From Herbidospora yilanensis (lineage in GTDB: Bacteria > Actinomycetota > Actinomycetes > Streptosporangiales > Streptosporangiaceae): DNA of 64,000 nt. Where the stretch lies: positions 107,893 through 171,892 of the forward strand of contig NZ_BBXE01000015.1 of NCBI RefSeq assembly GCF_001570565.1, in the 5' to 3' direction. The notes under the pieces are model-generated. The model had not been told where the DNA came from. It saw nothing but the letters and a program-made list of their open reading frames with translations, and searched no databases. Both the position numbers and the translations under genes were made by a program. Below, piece by piece: positions 25,457-34,912 of this stretch (position 1 is its first letter; each line of letters begins with the position of its first letter).

Positions 25457-26148
25457 TCGAGATCCAGCGCGATCGCCCCACCGGCCCCCTCGCGCAACTG
25501 CCGCGCCGTCCGCCCGACATATCTCCGCAGCGCCCGCGCGAGGTGCGGCTCGTCGAAGTAGTCGAGCTTCGTGACGACCTCGGCGACCGGCGTGCCGGAA
25601 GCGAGCAGCGCCGAGGCCGTGCGGACCCGCTCGATCTGCCGCACGGCCCCCTGAGTGAACCCGGTCGCCGCCCGGAACCGGCGCTCGACCGTGCGCCCCG
25701 ACACGTCTGGACGCCCACCCCGGAGAACCTCGGCCACGAGCGGGTCACGGACGACGGCCCCGGCCCGCACCAGCCGCTCGACCAGGGCCTCGGCGTCGTC
25801 AGGACCGGGCGTCTCCCAGCGCAGACCGTCGAGCTCGAAACTCCCGCGCGTGACGTCGGGAAGCACGAGACCACCGTCGACGAGATCGGCCGTGGGCACG
25901 ACCCGGAGCGAGGTGCCCACGGCGAACTGGATGCCGACGAAGCTGGCGCCCTCGGGGACCGGCGCGGTGGCGGTTCCGGTCTCGGGGCCGGTGACGCTCA
26001 CGTGTGCCGTGCCTTCGCGCTCCCAGAACACCAGGCCCCAGCACGGGGTGGCCACCGAGGTCATCTCGGTGACGCGCCGGCTGGTGCAGGTCCAGACGGA
26101 GTCGACCCAGGGCGAGTCGGACGCGCGAATGTCGAACCGCAGTGCCAC
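25438..26148 (-). CDS. AraC-family transcriptional regulator
   Basis: 236 aa. The N-terminal half is a sensing domain (WGLVFWEREGTAHVSVTGPE, FVGIQFAVGTSLR). The C-terminal AraC HTH includes SGRTVERRFRAATGFTQGAVRQI and VVTKLDYFDEPHLARALRRYVGRTARQLR. The GTG at 26,148 is the most likely start; longer readings lack homology. Confidence 0.88.
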   Translation of the reverse strand: MALRFDIRASDSPWVDSVWTCTSRRVTEMTSVATPCWGLVFWEREGTAHVSVTGPETGTATAPVPEGASFVGIQFAVGTSLRVVPTADLVDGGLVLPDVTRGSFELDGLRWETPGPDDAEALVERLVRAGAVVRDPLVAEVLRGGRPDVSGRTVERRFRAATGFTQGAVRQIERVRTASALLASGTPVAEVVTKLDYFDEPHLARALRRYVGRTARQLREGAGGAIALDLDQPTTS

Positions 26149-26246
26149 GGGAGAAGGATAGGTGCGGATCGTCGTACACCCAATCGAATTGCCTGCCGGA
26201 CTCGCCCATGGGTCCACTTGATGATTACATGATTACGGAGGTAGTC

Positions 26247-26990
26247 GTGATCGTTGAGTACGTTCGATATCGGGTGCCCGACCCGGAGGGATTCGAGGCC
26301 GCCTACCGCCGGGCCGCGGTGCCTCTCGGGGCGGCGCCGGAATGCCTGGACTTCGAGCTGTCGCGGTGCGTCGACGAGCCGGAGTGCTACATCCTGCGCA
26401 TCGAATGGACGTCGGCGCAGGGTCACCTGCAGGGCTTCCGGAACAGTGAGCGGTTCCAGGAATTCTTCGCCGAGATCAGGCCGTATGCGGCCGGCATCGA
26501 GGAGATGCGCCACTACGAGCAGGTGATCACCAAGACCGAGCCCACGATGTACGACTGGGCGGGGGGAAGCGAGGCGTTCGAGCGGCTCACCGAGGTCTTC
26601 TACGACAACGTGATCAGAGACGACCTGCTCGGACCGATCTTCGCCCACATGGACGGGGAACATCCCCGATTCGTGGCGATGTGGCTGAGCGAGGTCTTCG
26701 GCGGCCCCGACCGCTACACGCGCGAGCGCGGCGGCTACCCGCACATGCTCGCCCAGCACGTCGGCAAGCACATCAAGGAGGCCCAGCGGCGCCGATGGGT
26801 GAGCCTGCTGATGGACGCCGCCGACGAGGCCGGACTGCCCCGCGACCCCGAATTCCGGGCGGCGTTCGCGAGTTACGTCGAGTGGGGCAGCCGCCTGGCG
26901 GTGGAGAACTCCGCACCCGGCGCGACACCACCGGCCAAGGCGCCGGTGCCTCGCTGGGGGTGGGGGGTCGCGCCGCCGTACACGCCTTGA
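26247..26990 (+). CDS. Antibiotic-biosynthesis-monooxygenase domain fused to a truncated haemoglobin
   Basis: 247 aa. Residues 1-95 form an ABM ferredoxin-like domain (VEYVRYRVPDPEGFEAAYRR, YILRIEWTSAQGHLQGFRNS). Residues about 105-225 form a group II truncated globin (GGSEAFERLTEVFYDNVIRD, LGPIFAHM, SEVFGGPDRYTRERGG), with the likely haem-proximal His in VGKHIKEAQRRRW. The fusion suggests haem- or O2/NO-linked chemistry. GTG at 26,247 with a perfect GGAGGT ribosome site is preferred over the ATG six codons earlier, which overlaps that site. Confidence 0.88.
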   Translation: MIVEYVRYRVPDPEGFEAAYRRAAVPLGAAPECLDFELSRCVDEPECYILRIEWTSAQGHLQGFRNSERFQEFFAEIRPYAAGIEEMRHYEQVITKTEPTMYDWAGGSEAFERLTEVFYDNVIRDDLLGPIFAHMDGEHPRFVAMWLSEVFGGPDRYTRERGGYPHMLAQHVGKHIKEAQRRRWVSLLMDAADEAGLPRDPEFRAAFASYVEWGSRLAVENSAPGATPPAKAPVPRWGWGVAPPYTP

Positions 26991-27321
26991 CGCGAGCGTC
27001 CTGGTTGCGTGGATATGCCGTTTTCCTCTTACGACCCCGAACTCCATATAGGGCCTTAATCCTGCCGCTGATTTACCCCACGACCTTCTCGTTATGGGTT
27101 TAGCACCTCGATACCCAGCATCGCCCGAACCTCGCCAATTAGACCGGGCGGGGCAGACGTTGCCACCGCCGTACGCGACCGCAGTCAATTCCGGTCACCC
27201 GAATTCCGGGTTCGAGGTAATCGCCCTGTTTCGGCCTCCCGGCGTGGCCAATTGCCGGAAAAACATCATCTTGTCGATGTTTGCCGGTAGCCTTCCGCCC
27301 AAGGACGTCAAAAGGATGGCA
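26991..27321. other. Intergenic, no gene seen
   Basis: 331 bp of noticeably lower GC than the flanking genes, with stops in all frames on the coding strand before 27,094. It probably contains the promoter of the two-gene module that follows; no hairpin or repeat stands out. Confidence 0.5.
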
Positions 27322-28503
27322 ATGGACCCTCGTGAACTTGGGTTTGGGCGGCTGAAGAGCGTTGCCGACGCGGCTGGACGGATGGTTGCCGACAGCACGA
27401 ACGCCGCGATGAAACTCGTGGCCGATGCCGCCGGCGATGCCGAGGAGATAGTGAGGCAGTCCGCCGAGCAGGTGAGGGCGAAGGTCGCAGAAGTAAAGGA
27501 CAGCCTGTCGGCGAGTTCGTCCCCCGGCGACGCCAATTCCGCTGACTTGTCCGCTCTCAGTCCCGATGCGAAGTTGCTCTATTGCCGGGTGTTGGTGAGC
27601 CTGGCACTGGTCGACGGACTTCTCGATCCTCGCGAGATCGCGAATCTGTACTTGTTCGCATCGACCATCGGCCTCGATGGTGAAGCACGATCCAAGCTGC
27701 GCGGTGAGATGACCGGCGCACGACGCGATGCGGCGAGCGGCGCAGGGGCACTCGACGCCACGGTGGAGCTGGCCGGGGAATTGCGCGACCTCCTCGAAGA
27801 AGATAAGCGGGACCCGGTGTTCACGGCGCTGATACGCGATCTGGTGCGAATCTCGCGTGCTGACAGGCACGCTGCGGATATCGAGCGTGAGCGAATCGTG
27901 CTGGTCGCCGAACTCGTGTTTCCCGAGTCGGCTGACGAGGTCGTACAGGCGACCGAACGGCTTGTGGTCGCCGAAGAGGAATTCGCCTCGGGCAATATCA
28001 CGACCAGCCAGCTTGAGACCACTACCAAAGACATCGCTGCCAAGGCGGCTGCTTTCGGCGTCCCGATCGCCGCGGTCAGTCTCGCCGGAAGCGTCTCCGG
28101 CCTCAGCGCGGCGGGAATCACCTCGGGTCTGGCGGCCCTGGGGTTCGGCGGCCTGCTGGGACTGAGCGCGATGGTCACCGGCATCGGCACCGTGGTGATT
28201 CTCGGGGTCGTCGTTCATCAGGGGGCGCGCTACATGCTGACCGCCAACGAGCGTGAACGGGAGAACCGGCGCGAGCATCTGATCCAGCAGGTCATCAAGA
28301 ATCACCAGGAGGCGATGGCCGAGCTCACCGACGACATCGCGGGGCTCGCGCACCGGATGGAGTCCCACCTCAGCCAGACCACGAGGAACGAAGAGCGACT
28401 CGCCGCACTCCGGGCTGAGCTGGCCGCCTTCCAGCTCGCCTTGGTGAACCTGCAGAACAGTCAGGAGGCCTTCGAACGGCGGGAGCCGCTCAGTGCCGGA
28501 TGA
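27322..28503 (+). CDS. Unrecognised membrane protein with TerB-like N-terminal domain (module gene 1)
   Basis: 393 aa. Residues 10-70 are amphipathic helix (AADSTNAAMK-type Ala/Val repeats). Residues 80-215 resemble a TerB/tellurite-resistance-type helical domain (AKLLYCRVLVSLALVDGLLDPREIANLYLF, then DRHAADIERERIVLVAELVF). About 245-300 is a Gly/Ala-rich hydrophobic pair (VSLAGSVSGLSAAGITSGLA, TGIGTVVILGVVVHQGA). The last 90 residues are a charged coiled coil. ATG at 27,322 with AAGGA upstream; an ATG two codons earlier is possible. It overlaps the next gene by 11 bp, so the two are one operon. Function unknown. Confidence 0.8.
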   Translation: MDPRELGFGRLKSVADAAGRMVADSTNAAMKLVADAAGDAEEIVRQSAEQVRAKVAEVKDSLSASSSPGDANSADLSALSPDAKLLYCRVLVSLALVDGLLDPREIANLYLFASTIGLDGEARSKLRGEMTGARRDAASGAGALDATVELAGELRDLLEEDKRDPVFTALIRDLVRISRADRHAADIERERIVLVAELVFPESADEVVQATERLVVAEEEFASGNITTSQLETTTKDIAAKAAAFGVPIAAVSLAGSVSGLSAAGITSGLAALGFGGLLGLSAMVTGIGTVVILGVVVHQGARYMLTANERERENRREHLIQQVIKNHQEAMAELTDDIAGLAHRMESHLSQTTRNEERLAALRAELAAFQLALVNLQNSQEAFERREPLSAG

Positions 28504-29920
28504 CCAGCTTTCGGCTGCCGCCATAGTCGTGGCTTACCAGGCCGTCACGCTGACCGAACTTCGGGATTTGTTCGACCAGGTGGAATTCGACCTCAAGGAC
28601 GTCCTGGAACGCGAACTTCGGGTCAGCCACACCCTGGACTCGGTCGAATCCGAATTCGACGTGGTGCGCGCCCGTCTCGAAGCGATGGGCGTGCTCATAT
28701 CCACCCAAGAATCACCGTCGGACACGGTGACCACCGTGGGTGCCGAGACACCGGGCCGTCCGCGTTACGCCGTGCCCGTCGTTCCGGCTGACGGCGATTT
28801 CGATGAGCTCGCCAGACTCGCCGGAGCCCGGTTGGATCGGCTGGGGATCGATCTGACCCGTGACCCGCTCCAGCAGGTCCTTCCCACCGGCCAGATAGCT
28901 CGCAGCCTGCGCGGATACGCCGCGGAACACGGTGACGTCAGCTGGGATGAGACCGACTGGACGGTCGTTCTGATGGCCGGAGTCGTCGCGACCTTCCTTG
29001 ATGTCACCCTCGTCCGAATCCCCAAGGATTCCACGTTCCTGGGCGAGGAATACCCGGGATCACCTCTCACCAAGTGGCTCCAGGACCGTGACCGCGCGAA
29101 ACGCATCTACCAGCGTTTCTTCAAAGGGTTTGAGAAGCGGTCCAAAGTGCCCTACGACGCCCCTACCACCTGGGCAACCGAGGGCCTGGTCAGCGGCATG
29201 GGACCGAAGACCCATCGGCTCCAGAGCCCCGGCCACGATCCGGCCCTCGGTTTCCTCATCGGCGTGGCGGATCTCATGCACGGCAGCGGCACCTACATCG
29301 ACGGGGCAGGGCGACTGGTCCAGGTCGCAACCGACGCGACCCCGGAAGGCCTGATCACCGCTCTCATCACCCAGATACGCCATCTGCTCTCGGACGTCTA
29401 CACCCCTGCCGGCCTCCCGCCCCCGTTGTTCAGCCTGCTCCAGCTCGGCCGGCTCGACTCCCCGTTCGCACTGGATAGCTCAGGCGTCAAAGTGCCCTGG
29501 ACCGACGTCGCCCGCTACATGTATATGAACGGCTACGACCTGCGGCATTTCTTCACGATGGGCATCACCCCTGGCGTCGTGTCCGCGATCATCCGCGGAT
29601 ACTGGCTGCTCAAGAGCTATGCCACCGGCGGCACCGCGGCGCAACGGAAACTGGAGCACGCCAAACTCACCTCCATGCTGCTACTTGGGCACACCATCGC
29701 CACGTCAGGCACTCTTCTCAAGACGGGGTTGCTGTTCGGCATGAACCCGGCAGCTCTCAACTACAACCAGATTCTCGCCATGGCGCCCGCCACCATCGCC
29801 TGGTTCAAAGAAGCCATCGCGCGTGACCACCGAATCAATCAGGCCTTGGATACGGAATGGGAATCGCTCCTCAGGCAATCCGAGAAACGATCGTCTCCGG
29901 TTACATCGGCTCTCATCTAG
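28493..29920 (+). CDS. Unrecognised protein (module gene 2)
   Basis: 475 aa, soluble overall with a hydrophobic C-terminal third. The N-terminal 70 residues are helical (LTELRDLFDQVEFDLKDVLE). The middle holds DETDWTVVLMAGVVATFLDV, GMGPKTHRLQSPGHDPALGF and GVADLMHGSGTYIDGAGRLV; the last part contains DLRHFFTMGITPGVVSAIIR and LTSMLLLGHTIATSGTLLKT. HDPALGFLIG with nearby His residues could be a metal site, but I recognise no family. GTG at 28,493 has GGGAG upstream. Its coupling to gene 1 implies a joint function, possibly a membrane-associated pair. Confidence 0.8.
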   Translation: MPDDQLSAAAIVVAYQAVTLTELRDLFDQVEFDLKDVLERELRVSHTLDSVESEFDVVRARLEAMGVLISTQESPSDTVTTVGAETPGRPRYAVPVVPADGDFDELARLAGARLDRLGIDLTRDPLQQVLPTGQIARSLRGYAAEHGDVSWDETDWTVVLMAGVVATFLDVTLVRIPKDSTFLGEEYPGSPLTKWLQDRDRAKRIYQRFFKGFEKRSKVPYDAPTTWATEGLVSGMGPKTHRLQSPGHDPALGFLIGVADLMHGSGTYIDGAGRLVQVATDATPEGLITALITQIRHLLSDVYTPAGLPPPLFSLLQLGRLDSPFALDSSGVKVPWTDVARYMYMNGYDLRHFFTMGITPGVVSAIIRGYWLLKSYATGGTAAQRKLEHAKLTSMLLLGHTIATSGTLLKTGLLFGMNPAALNYNQILAMAPATIAWFKEAIARDHRINQALDTEWESLLRQSEKRSSPVTSALI

Positions 29921-30041
29921 TGCTCCGCCGATCCCTGACCGCTCCGAGCAAATAACGCCTGCCCCGCCCATATTGGGAGCAGGGCCAGAACAGGCGTCGA
30001 GGAAAGCCGCCCGGGGCGGTTCGGGCGGCCCTGTGCCCCGG

Positions 30042-30518
30042 TCAGATCGCGGTGACCTCAAGCTTGACCTCGTACGAGTACCACGTCGAGTTCGAGCCGC
30101 TGATGAACTGGGTCGGCAGGATCAGCGACTGGCCCACGTTCAGACCCGAGCAGTTGCTGCCGGTGGCGACCGCCGAGCCCAGAGCCGTGCCCGAGCCGGG
30201 GGACGGGAGCGTCACCTCGCGCAGGGAGAACGACACCGACCCGCCCGTGGAGGTGATCACCGAGCTCGGGTTCTCGAAGGAGGCCCCGTACGCGATGTCA
30301 CCGGTGACCATCTTCACGTGGTTGGAGTTGACCCTCGGGTAGAGGTTGCCGCCGACCAGGAAGCGGAGCTCGTCCCTGCCGTCCGTCTCGTCCACGTTGT
30401 TGGCGTAGATGGAATAGAGCTCCACGCGGCAGGGGACGGCCGCGTGGGCCGGCGCCGCGACCGCGACGGGGGCCACCAGGGCGGTGCTCAGGGCGAGGAC
30501 GCCGAAGAGTTTGCGCAT
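30042..30518 (-). CDS. Secreted protein of unknown function
   Basis: 158 aa with a Sec signal (MRKLFGVLALSTALVAPVAV, then AAPAHAA). The mature protein is beta-rich with two Cys residues and Ser/Thr-rich stretches: SIYANNVDETDGRDELRFLV, HVKMVTGDIAYG, SVSFSLREVT, NSTWYSYEVKLEVTAI. Motif order resembles the secreted protein at 6,337-6,876. Single gene, divergent from the large regulator. Confidence 0.78.
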   Translation of the reverse strand: MRKLFGVLALSTALVAPVAVAAPAHAAVPCRVELYSIYANNVDETDGRDELRFLVGGNLYPRVNSNHVKMVTGDIAYGASFENPSSVITSTGGSVSFSLREVTLPSPGSGTALGSAVATGSNCSGLNVGQSLILPTQFISGSNSTWYSYEVKLEVTAI

Positions 30519-30667
30519 GATCGGTCACTCCTTGGGACTGGACGCCCGCGACCGTCGCGAGCGCCGCCCCAGGCTGCGGGGACCACCGTGAGCACACCGT
30601 TAAGGCCCAGCTACGCGCACTTTCACGCATGGACCGCCGGGGCGCCCCGACGTACGCTCCCCCTGTC

Positions 30668-33600
30668 ATGGGGGACGAATTCACTCTTCTGTTGCTCGGC
30701 CCTCCGTACCTGGCGATCGGGGAGACGCCTGTCGCGGTCCGGTCGGCCAAGAGCCGGGCGCTGCTGTGTTACCTGGCCGCCGTGCCGGGGCCGCGGCCGA
30801 GGGCCGAACTCGCCGGGTTGTTGTGGGGTGAGCGCCCGGACGCGCATGCCCGGGGCAGCCTGCGGCTGGCGCTGTCGGAGTTGCGCAAGGAGGTCGGCGG
30901 GTGGCTCGACATCACCCGTGAGCAGGTGGGCTTCCGCGCCGACCGCCCCCGCTACGTCGACCACGACCGGCTCGCCCAGGCCACCACCATCGGCGACGCG
31001 CTGCCGCTGTGGCGCGGGGAGTTCCTCGACGGCGTCGCCTTCGTCGACGCCCCGGCCTTCGCGGAGTGGCTCGCCGCCGAACGCCTGCGGGTCCGCTCAC
31101 TCTTCCGAGACCTTCTGGTACGTCAGGCGGGCTCCGCCCACGAGATCGTCAGGCTGGCCAGGCTGCTGGGCGAACTCGATCCGTACGACGAGGAGGTGCA
31201 CCGCCTCCTCATCTCCTCCCTGGCGGGGACCGGCAACCGCGCCGCCGCCCTGCTCGTCTACGCGGAGCTGCGCGACCGCCTGGCGGCCGACCTCGGCGTG
31301 GAGCCCTCCGCCGAAACACGGGCCACACGTGAGGCGCTGGGCCCGCAGAGAAAGGTGGCCGCCCCGCCCGTGCCCAGCACACCGCTCGTCGGCCGCAAGG
31401 CGGAAGTCGACCAGGTGGCGGCCCTGCTGGAACGGGAGCGGATCGTCACGCTGCTCGGACCGGGCGGAGTGGGCAAGACCCGGCTGGCGCTGGCCGCCGC
31501 CGCGCGCGTGCCGGGCGCGGCGTTCGTCACGTTCGCCGGCGTGGGCCCGGACGCCGCGGTCACCACCGTGGCCCGGCGGCTCGGAATGGATCTGTCGTCG
31601 CCCCGCCCCGCCAGAGAGGTGCTGTTCGAGACCCTCGCCGAACGTTGTCTCCTGCTCGTGCTCGACAACCTGGAGCATCTGCCGGCGTTCGACGCGGTGA
31701 TCGGCGACCTGCTCGCCGCCTGCCCCGACGTCCGCGTCCTGGCCACCAGCAGGCGGCGCCTGAGCCTGCCCGGCCCCAGCGTCGTGGTGGAGGGCCTCAC
31801 CGCCCCGGCGGCCGAGGAACTGTTCGCCGTCAGGGCCCGGACCGTCCAGCCGGCCTTCGACCCCGGACACGAGGCCGCACTGGTGGCCGGAATCTGCGCC
31901 GCCACCCGCGGCCTGCCGCTCGCGATCGAACTGGCCGCCAGCCTGCTGCGCGCCCTGTCCTGCGCCGACCTCGCCGGCCATCTCGACACCGGTCTGCTCG
32001 GAGCCGACGGCCCCGCCCCCCGGCCGAGGCACGCCACGATGCGCCGGGTGTTCGAGACGTCGTGGACGCTCCTCACCGAGGAGGGACGCCGCGTCCTGCC
32101 GATACTGTCCGCGTTCGGCGGCGGCTTCACCTTGGAGGCCGCCCTCGACGTCGCCGAGACCACGCCCGAGGTGCTCGTCCACCTGGTCGACCACAGCATG
32201 ATCACGTTCCAGCCGCCGGGCCGCTACCTCATGCACCCGCTCATCCAGGCCTTCGCGGCCCAGCACCTCACGGCAGAGCAGCCCGTACGCCAGCGTCACG
32301 CCGGCTACTTCGCCGCCCTGCTCGACGCGCACGCCCGAGGCATCCGCGACGCGACCGACGACCGCGCCCCCCTCCTGTTGGGCGCCGAGCTCGACAACAT
32401 CCGCCTGGCCTGGGCACACGCCCCCGAGCCAGACTTCCTCGACCATTACTGGACGTTGTGCCTGCGCCTCGGCCTGTACGAGGAGTCGGCGGCCGTGGTG
32501 GAAGACAGCCTGGCGGGTGACTCCCTCACCGGGGAACCGCGAGCCAGACGACTGCGCATGGCAGCGGTCAGCTACTACCAACTGGCCAAGGAGCGGCGCG
32601 CCCTGCGCCTCGCCGAAGAGGCACTCGAAGCACTGGGCCGGCCACTGCCGTCCGGATGGCGTCGCGCGCTCGTACGCCGGATCGGGCAGATGTTCTCACC
32701 CGCCCGCCGAGACCCGCGCGAGGCGGAGGTGGCCCAGGCCCTGTCCATGATCGCCGTGTTCGCCTACTACCGGCAGGACCTCCCCACGATGTTGTCGGCC
32801 ACGTTGCAGCAGCTCAACGCCGTGGACCGAGCCGGCGTCCCCGAACTGCGCGCGGAAGCCTACGCGAACGTCGCCACCGCCGTACGGATCGCCGGCCGAT
32901 CACGCCTGGCCGGCCGCTACGCGCGGCGAGCCGACGACGCGCTGGCCTCGCTCCCCCGCACGCACGTTAGCGAGGCCGCGAACCGGGCCCGGCTGGCACG
33001 GGGTGTCGACCAGCTTTCCTGCGGGGCGTTGGAGGCGGCGTGGCGCTCCTTCACCGAAGCCCGGTCGCGGACGCTGGAACCGAGGCTGGCCGAGGTCTGC
33101 ACGGGCCTGCTCGCGGAAGCCTCGGTCCTGCGAGGCGAGTTCGGCCGCGCCGCCGAACTGTTCGTGGTGACCGGCGAACTGTCCGCCCGCCGGGTCGGCG
33201 GCGACGACATCGGCCGCTACTGGTGCCTGACCGGGCAGGCGGAGGCGCTGCTGCGTCTGGACGGGGTGCCGTCGGCGCGAATACGGGAGGTGCTGACGGC
33301 CGCGCTTGCCGCCACGGACCGGCGCCGTGCGCTGGAGCAGGAGTTCGGGCTGCGGAACGGGCCCATCGTCGAGGTGATCCAGCGGATGCGGCTGCTCACG
33401 GGGTTTGCCCGGACGGACCTGCTCGATCGGCGGCCCGAGCGGGCTGCATCGGCCGTACCGGAGATCGTGGCGCTGGCCGGGAGGTTGCCGTCGGCGCAGC
33501 CTGGCATGGTGGAGTGTTGGGCGGGGTTGGCTGAGTTGCTGTGGGAGCTGCGATGGCGTCATCCTGCCACGCTGCGGGCGGTGCTTCGGGGGATGCGCCG

Positions 33601-33784
33601 GTATGTGGCGCGGTATCCGGGGGCGGCGGCGCGGCTGGGGTGGGGGGAAGTGCTGGTGCGGGTTACGGCGGGGATGGCCGTACGGGAGGCGGTTCGTGAG
33701 GCGGGGCGGGCGGCGGATCGGGTGGGGGTGGCCTACGACATCCGGCGAGCGGCGGAGGCGGCCGTTGAGGCTGCAGCTACGTGA
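30668..33784 (+). CDS. AfsR/SARP-like regulator: winged helix, BTAD, NB-ARC, TPR
   Basis: 1,038 aa. The N-terminal OmpR-type winged helix (LLLLGPPYLAIGE, KSRALLCYLAA, GLLWGERPDAHARGSLRLAL) is followed by a bacterial transcriptional activation domain (FAEWLAAERLRVRSLFRDLL, LLGELDPYDEEVHRLLISSL), an NB-ARC ATPase with Walker A LLGPGGVGKTRLALA and Walker B RCLLLVLDNLEHL, and a long alpha-helical repeat region. AfsR-type proteins activate secondary-metabolism or developmental genes. ATG at 30,668 is favoured because it begins the winged helix; the ATG at 30,629 is possible. No biosynthetic cluster lies within this window. Confidence 0.9.
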   Translation: MGDEFTLLLLGPPYLAIGETPVAVRSAKSRALLCYLAAVPGPRPRAELAGLLWGERPDAHARGSLRLALSELRKEVGGWLDITREQVGFRADRPRYVDHDRLAQATTIGDALPLWRGEFLDGVAFVDAPAFAEWLAAERLRVRSLFRDLLVRQAGSAHEIVRLARLLGELDPYDEEVHRLLISSLAGTGNRAAALLVYAELRDRLAADLGVEPSAETRATREALGPQRKVAAPPVPSTPLVGRKAEVDQVAALLERERIVTLLGPGGVGKTRLALAAAARVPGAAFVTFAGVGPDAAVTTVARRLGMDLSSPRPAREVLFETLAERCLLLVLDNLEHLPAFDAVIGDLLAACPDVRVLATSRRRLSLPGPSVVVEGLTAPAAEELFAVRARTVQPAFDPGHEAALVAGICAATRGLPLAIELAASLLRALSCADLAGHLDTGLLGADGPAPRPRHATMRRVFETSWTLLTEEGRRVLPILSAFGGGFTLEAALDVAETTPEVLVHLVDHSMITFQPPGRYLMHPLIQAFAAQHLTAEQPVRQRHAGYFAALLDAHARGIRDATDDRAPLLLGAELDNIRLAWAHAPEPDFLDHYWTLCLRLGLYEESAAVVEDSLAGDSLTGEPRARRLRMAAVSYYQLAKERRALRLAEEALEALGRPLPSGWRRALVRRIGQMFSPARRDPREAEVAQALSMIAVFAYYRQDLPTMLSATLQQLNAVDRAGVPELRAEAYANVATAVRIAGRSRLAGRYARRADDALASLPRTHVSEAANRARLARGVDQLSCGALEAAWRSFTEARSRTLEPRLAEVCTGLLAEASVLRGEFGRAAELFVVTGELSARRVGGDDIGRYWCLTGQAEALLRLDGVPSARIREVLTAALAATDRRRALEQEFGLRNGPIVEVIQRMRLLTGFARTDLLDRRPERAASAVPEIVALAGRLPSAQPGMVECWAGLAELLWELRWRHPATLRAVLRGMRRYVARYPGAAARLGWGEVLVRVTAGMAVREAVREAGRAADRVGVAYDIRRAAEAAVEAAAT

Positions 33785-34082
33785 GGGCGAGGCGGCTTTG
33801 GGCTTGGGCCTTGGCTCACGCTCTACGGGAGAGAATGGCTGACGTTCTTGGGCGTGGGCCTCGGGGGCTCGATCTCGCCGGGATGGCGCCGAGTCGACTC
33901 CTGCCGACGAGGTCAATAGACGTTTATGAACTCTGCGTCGCCGGGCCGACGGGGAGTGGGAAGAGAGCGCGGCATGATGCCTGCGCTCTTCCGAATATCT
34001 CCGCACGGGGCGTTGCAGGCCCCGTCGCTGTCATCTGCGCCTTGGCTGGATGCCGATGGAGGTATTTGTGCTGGTTGATTAC
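33785..34082. other. Intergenic, chromosomal edge of the island, no gene seen
   Basis: 298 bp between the AfsR-like gene and the first tRNA-3'-end copy. Open frames exist but lack convincing starts, ribosome sites or recognisable protein. GC falls towards the right end. Confidence 0.5.
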
Positions 34083-34126
34083 GGTGTCCTCGGTAGGAAT
34101 CGAATCTACGACACCAGGTTTAGGAA
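34083..34126 (-). repeat. att copy 1: duplicated tRNA-Arg(CCU) 3' end (left border)
   Basis: 44 bp matching the 3' half of the tRNA at 63,658-63,701 with four substitutions, from the anticodon region (TTCCTAAACC on the minus strand) through the T-arm to the 3' terminus. The 5' half is missing, so it is a border repeat, not a tRNA gene. Confidence 0.85.
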
Positions 34127-34322
34127 GCAGGCCGACATGCAGGCGGGGTGCTACCGCTGACCTGCGGATACGGCTCGGCCCCTCATGGGCGGACGCCTAT
34201 GAGGGAAGACATGGGGAAATCGCACCTTCAGCCTGACGGTGATCTTTCCCGATGGCCGCGACACCACATGCGTTATGCAGCGATGTGCTTCTAGGGCTGC
34301 CGTTGGACGCATCCCGCTTCGT

Positions 34323-34832
34323 CTAGTCCATCCTTGGATATCTTCTATTGTGGGCTTCACGGCTGATCTCCTTGTAGAGGCCGTCCGTTTTTTGATACAA
34401 GTCCCACTTGGTTTGGTATTCGAGGCTGTTCTCTTGGCCCTGCTCTTCAAGTTCATCTAATTCGTCAAGCAGCCTCGAGCATTCCTGCTTCACCCTTGAT
34501 GCTTCCATTTCGAGACTTTGTAAGTCGCGAATTTCTGAGGCTGCCTTGGCTAGATCCTCTAGTGTGACACCCTTTAATCCTGCAAGCTGTATCGCGTATG
34601 TCTCGCGTAGCTTTATTCCGATAGTTTCGTAGTCATGCAGGTCTCTTGGCTGTAAGGGCATGGCTGCCTGTATTGCAATATTCCAGGCGTAGTTTCGTAT
34701 TTCGAGGACCTGTGCGGGTGTCGCTTTTTGCTTCAGTTGGCCGCGTTGCCTCACGGCTGCCCAGAAGCTTCGTTCTATGGCGTTCTCCCATTGGCGATTT
34801 CTCATCCGCCTGAAGAACCCTGGAGATCCCAT
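34323..34832 (-). CDS. Hypothetical coiled-coil protein at the left end of the element
   Basis: 169 aa. The N-terminus is basic and aromatic (FFRRMRNRQWENAIERSFWA). The rest is helical and charged with a coiled-coil stretch (SLEMEASRVKQECSRLLDEL, DELEEQGQENS) and ends KEISREAHNRRYPRMD. GC is clearly lower than in neighbouring genes, as in recently acquired DNA. ATG at 34,832 with GAGGG upstream. It is last in the minus-strand cargo series but 334 bp from the preceding gene, so co-transcription is unsure. Function unknown. Confidence 0.75.
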   Translation of the reverse strand: MGSPGFFRRMRNRQWENAIERSFWAAVRQRGQLKQKATPAQVLEIRNYAWNIAIQAAMPLQPRDLHDYETIGIKLRETYAIQLAGLKGVTLEDLAKAASEIRDLQSLEMEASRVKQECSRLLDELDELEEQGQENSLEYQTKWDLYQKTDGLYKEISREAHNRRYPRMD

Positions 34833-34912
34833 GTCTGCCCTCAACCTTCAGCTAGGTCTGAGGGATTCTATAGAGGTTAGTAGGGTCAATCGAAGATCTA
34901 AGCCTTAACGGA

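Noticed and set aside
34083..34126. tRNA gene
   Set aside because: Only the 3' half of tRNA-Arg(CCU) is present; the D-arm and the 5' acceptor strand are missing.
33781..34236. Open frame spanning the left island border
   Set aside because: It crosses the att repeat, has no ribosome site and begins within the end of the AfsR-like gene.
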